NCBI RefSeq assembly: GCF_002804065.1
Contig: NZ_CP024955.1
Location: forward strand, 2,976,001 to 3,040,000
Reading direction: 5' to 3'
Source: Kyrpidia spormannii
GTDB taxonomy: Bacteria; Bacillota; Bacilli; Kyrpidiales; Kyrpidiaceae
Length of the DNA stretch: 64,000 nucleotides
In this document: positions 61,270 to 64,000 of the stretch, piece after piece
Numbering within the stretch: the first letter of the stretch is position 1
Layout of the letters: every line of letters begins with the position of its first letter
The notes under the pieces: generated by a model
Told to the model about the DNA's origin: nothing
Databases searched by the model: none
The model's input: only the letters and a program-made list of their open reading frames with translations
Position numbers and translations under genes: made by a program

Positions 61270-62883
61270 CTACCCTTCATAAACGATTCTCCCATTCATC
61301 ATGGTAAGAATTACACGCGTATCGCGAATTTCAGTTGGATCTATGTCAAAGAGGTTGCGATCCAGGACTACAAGGTCAGCCCTTTTTCCTGGCTCCAGGG
61401 TCCCCAAGTCGTTCTCGCGAAACGCCGCGAATGCCGATCCCGCAGTATAGTCGGTCAAAACCTCATTCACAGAAAGCTTTTGCTCTGGATTCCAGCCCCC
61501 TACAGGCTGACCGTCATCATGCAATCGAGACACCGCACGATAAATTTCTGTGAAAGGATTAATAGTAACTACAGGAAAATCGCTGCCCAATGCTACCCTT
61601 GCACCATGCTCCTTGAGTGAACGAATCGCCCACAGATACTGTTCCCGTTCACCCGCATAGCGAACCCTGTAGGGGTTGTCTTCGAAGAACGGGGTAGCTC
61701 TCAGATGCTCAGGTTGCATAGAGGCAATAACTTCCAGTTCAGCAAATCTCGGTAGGTCGGCTGGATGAATAACCTCAATGTGCTCAATGGTGTGCCTAGC
61801 ATCTCTACGACCATTTTTTACCCTTGCTAGTTCAAAGCAATCAAGTGCTAATCGTACGGCCCCATCTCCACATGCGTGAAAACGAACCCGAAACCCCTCT
61901 TTATCGGCTGCAACTGTCCATTCTTTCACAGTCTCAGGGGGAAACAAAGGGCGACCCGAAATGTCCGGTCGATCTGAATAGGGACTCAGTAAATACGCCG
62001 TATAGGTAACGGGAACACCGTCAAGGAATTGTTTGAGACCGGAAAACTGCAAAACATCAGATCGGTATGTCCGTCTAAGATATTGCGGCCACTCAAAATC
62101 TCCATCGAGAGCTGACAAAAAATGAATACGAGAGGTCAATTCTCCCGATCGTTCAAGTTCCTCGTACGTTTCTAGGTCTCCCAGGTTGAGACCAGGCAAA
62201 GGAAACATATCATGGACAGATGTAACACCTTGCCGTGCGCATTCCTTCAAAAAGCCTTTAATGAGGTTCCGGCGCCTGGATTTCGACAAGCTCAATGCTT
62301 CTTTCGCTAGACCCATAGCCGTTTCATACAAAAAGCCCGACGGACTCCCATCAGGTTCCCGTTCAATCCGACCAAAGGGCGGGTCAGGAGTTTCTTTGGT
62401 AATCCCCACCACTTCTAATCCCTTAGTGTTAAGCCAAGCACCGTGAAATTCGGCGTTGAACAAAAACACTGGACGATCTGGAATCAGTCGGTCCAAGGTG
62501 GAACGATGTGGTAAACGCTTAGAGTTCCAAAAAGTATGGTACCATCCCCAACCGAGAACCCACGGATCGTCAGGTCGCGTATCTGCGAACCGTTTGACCA
62601 TAAGGGCCGCCTCCTCCTCAGACGTGGCCGAGGTTAAATCTACCGTTTCCAGACATAGACTGCCCAATACAACATGCAAATGAAAATCATGAAACCCCGG
62701 CATGATCAGTTGGTTCCCGAATCGGAAGACCTTCGTGTTAGGACCGCGAAGGTCTCGAACCTCAGAGAGTGACCCTACAGCTAAGATGCGATCACCCCCG
62801 ACTGCTACACAGCCGGGCTCGGGACCTGCGGTCATTCCTGTAAACAATGCCTCACTTTCTAGAATCCAATCTGCCTTTCGCAT
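61270..62883 (-). CDS. YtcJ-like amidohydrolase
   Basis: The 537-residue metal-dependent hydrolase has the amidohydrolase motifs: GFHDFHLHVVLG (HxH), TSVHDMFPLPG, VRFHACGDGAVRLALDC (His), ARHTIEHIEVIHPADLPRF (His) and ARVALGSDFPVVTINPF (Asp). YtcJ-type enzymes open cyclic amides or carbamates, but substrates are mostly unknown. ATG 62883 follows GGGAGG. It overlaps the end of the upstream nitrilase by about 30 bases, so the genes are translationally coupled. Together with the two nitrilases, a stepwise degradation of a cyclic or substituted amide is plausible. Confidence 0.9.
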   Translation of the reverse strand: MRKADWILESEALFTGMTAGPEPGCVAVGGDRILAVGSLSEVRDLRGPNTKVFRFGNQLIMPGFHDFHLHVVLGSLCLETVDLTSATSEEEAALMVKRFADTRPDDPWVLGWGWYHTFWNSKRLPHRSTLDRLIPDRPVFLFNAEFHGAWLNTKGLEVVGITKETPDPPFGRIEREPDGSPSGFLYETAMGLAKEALSLSKSRRRNLIKGFLKECARQGVTSVHDMFPLPGLNLGDLETYEELERSGELTSRIHFLSALDGDFEWPQYLRRTYRSDVLQFSGLKQFLDGVPVTYTAYLLSPYSDRPDISGRPLFPPETVKEWTVAADKEGFRVRFHACGDGAVRLALDCFELARVKNGRRDARHTIEHIEVIHPADLPRFAELEVIASMQPEHLRATPFFEDNPYRVRYAGEREQYLWAIRSLKEHGARVALGSDFPVVTINPFTEIYRAVSRLHDDGQPVGGWNPEQKLSVNEVLTDYTAGSAFAAFRENDLGTLEPGKRADLVVLDRNLFDIDPTEIRDTRVILTMMNGRIVYEG

Positions 62884-63751
62884 GGACTTTGCCTCCCGCC
62901 TGGAAATTCTCAAGTTCTAAGAGTGGCTGGTACGTCTCGACTCGACGATCTCGTAAAAACTGTAAAAGATTACGTGCAAAACTTATATCCGTAAGATCGA
63001 CAGTACATAAAAGCAAACCCTCTTGGTCACTTAATGATTCTTTTATCTCACCGAAGGGATCGCTCACAAATGAACCTCCGTAGAAAGTCATTTGATCTTC
63101 TTGTCCCACTCGGTTTACAGCCGCCACAAAAACACCATTGTAAATCCCCTGGGCTGAAATAGCCTTTTCCCAGGCTCTTTTAGTAGAAATATGTGGGTGT
63201 TCTGGCTCTGACCCAATTGCGGATGGGAAGAATAAAATTTCTGCCCCTCGTAAGGCCAGTATCCGGCTCACCTCCGGGAACCACTCATCCCAACAAATCC
63301 CTACGCCAATCACCCCGTATTGAGTGGCGTAAACAGGGTATCCTGTGTTTCCTGGAGAAAAATAATACTTCTCGTAATACTGTGGACTTTCTGGTATGTG
63401 GTTTTTTCGAGTGACTCCAAGCATCGTTCCGTCGGCGTCGAACACCGCCGCACTGTTGAAATACATTCCCTTCCCCGCCCGCTCGTAAAAGGGAACGATT
63501 AAAACAATCCCGAGTTCCGCCGCTACACGTCCCATACGTTCGAGCAGAGGCCCGTCAGTCGGCTGAGCTAAATTATAGTTTTCCATAGCAACCCGCTGCG
63601 GGAAATATTGCAAATGAAACAACTCCTGCAGGCATACAATTTGAGCACCTTTAGTAGCTGCATCCTGAATTGCTGAGATAGTACGTTCTATATTCGCTTC
63701 CGGATCTGGTGTGCAGTGTAACTGAATCAATCCCATTGTAACGGCACGCAT
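62852..63751 (-). CDS. Carbon-nitrogen hydrolase (nitrilase superfamily), 2
   Basis: The 299-residue protein has the triad Glu in VCLQELFHLQYFP, Lys in VTRKNHIPESPQYYEKYYF and Cys in GVGICWDEWFPEVSRILAL. The text is close to the N-carbamoylputrescine amidase / beta-ureidopropionase group (AguB-like). It should split an N-carbamoyl amine into amine, CO2 and NH3. ATG 63751 follows GAGGAGGG. It overlaps the next amidohydrolase. With PucR and a permease end nearby, a catabolic operon for a ureido compound is likely. Confidence 0.9.
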   Translation of the reverse strand: MRAVTMGLIQLHCTPDPEANIERTISAIQDAATKGAQIVCLQELFHLQYFPQRVAMENYNLAQPTDGPLLERMGRVAAELGIVLIVPFYERAGKGMYFNSAAVFDADGTMLGVTRKNHIPESPQYYEKYYFSPGNTGYPVYATQYGVIGVGICWDEWFPEVSRILALRGAEILFFPSAIGSEPEHPHISTKRAWEKAISAQGIYNGVFVAAVNRVGQEDQMTFYGGSFVSDPFGEIKESLSDQEGLLLCTVDLTDISFARNLLQFLRDRRVETYQPLLELENFQAGGKVHAKGRLDSRK

Positions 63752-63782
63752 GACTTGCCCTCCTCAAGATATGAACTCTTTT

Positions 63783-64000
63783 TCAATCCATCTCGCTAAA
63801 ATCAAATTCAGGAGGACGTAGACGAAACATTTTCGTCAACACCGCCAAATAAAGGATGCCACAAATAGCCCACACGGCCCCAAGCAAAATGGCATGTTTG
63901 TCTAGACTCGTCCACAACCAGAACGTGACGATGGCACCGATTAACGGCAGGATTAAGTAACTAGGAATGTCCTTAAGAGTTCGCTTTTTTTCTCTCACAA
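63783..64000 (-). CDS. C-terminal end of an APC-family permease (cut by window edge)
   Basis: The frame ends at 63783 and is open to the window edge. The visible text has two membrane segments (YLILPLIGAIVTFWLWTSLD; AILLGAVWAICGILYLAVLT) and the tail FRLRPPEFDFSEMD, typical of the end of APC transporters such as putrescine or amino-acid importers. It lies upstream of the nitrilase group on the same strand, so it is probably the importer of the operon's substrate. Which APC subfamily cannot be told from the tail. Confidence 0.7.
   Translation of the reverse strand, partial: VREKKRTLKDIPSYLILPLIGAIVTFWLWTSLDKHAILLGAVWAICGILYLAVLTKMFRLRPPEFDFSEMD

Noticed and set aside
1-64000. CRISPR arrays, tRNA or rRNA genes
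   Set aside because: No regularly spaced repeats and no cloverleaf or rRNA-like sequence were noticed on either strand; a dedicated scan was not possible.

Overview
The window looks like chromosomal DNA of a GC-rich, endospore-forming, flagellated Firmicute. The spore side is shown by an alpha/beta-type small acid-soluble spore protein, a GerAB-type germination permease and a Spo0E-like phosphatase. The motility side is the Bacillus-type late flagellar block (yvyF / flgM-flgN-flgK-flgL-DUF6470-fliW-csrA-flagellin), on the minus strand. An S-layer-homology protein, LytR-CpsA-Psr proteins and GC-rich codon use fit a thermophilic Alicyclobacillaceae-type host such as Kyrpidia. That assignment is inference from gene content; no rRNA or tRNA is present to test it.

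Layout. 1-8.2 kb is a mobile and defence-like region. It holds remnants of IS66, IS1634, IS3 and IS630 elements, an AT-rich orphan gene, an AIPR-family (abortive infection) protein and a RES-domain toxin gene interrupted by a stop. A compact, strongly structured element, probably an RNA, lies between the IS66 and IS1634 remnants (about 430-645). 8.2-17.9 kb is the flagellar block: fliB (flagellin lysine methylase), a DUF8042 gene, flagellin, csrA, fliW, DUF6470, flgL, flgK, flgN and flgM. Sigma-D-type promoters precede both flagellin and flgM. 17.9-24.9 kb breaks the usual yvyF-flgM adjacency with a Uma2 nuclease and an HD-domain/YwgA-like gene pair; yvyF, a germination permease and a KimA-like potassium permease follow. 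24.9-31.6 kb carries comFC, an IS607-type element (serine recombinase plus frameshifted tnpB), degV, recD2 and a spore SASP gene.

31.7-38.1 kb is cell-envelope and housekeeping: a short GT2 protein, an orphan DegU-like regulator, metK, a TagA/WecG glycosyltransferase with an LCP ligase, and a polysaccharide deacetylase lipoprotein. 38.1-48.1 kb encodes a secreted protease-like protein with a Gly-Gln repeat linker, a chemoreceptor, a 1263-residue SLH surface protein, a UPF0104-type membrane protein and a patatin-like lipase. 48.2-57.3 kb has a nitronate-monooxygenase-like flavoprotein, a NYN/LOTUS-type protein, a Spo0E-like protein, a P-loop kinase, alr-panE, a second LCP protein and an amino-acid permease. 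57.4-64 kb has an EAL protein, a peptidase remnant, and a cluster of a PucR regulator, two nitrilase-superfamily amidohydrolases, a YtcJ-type amidohydrolase and the end of an APC permease. That cluster reads as uptake and hydrolysis of an unidentified amide or N-carbamoyl nitrogen source.

How it works together. Flagellin output is probably controlled by sigma-D/FlgM at transcription and by FliW-CsrA at translation, with FliB modifying the product. The accessory islands have the mixed composition and broken IS elements expected of repeated insertion.
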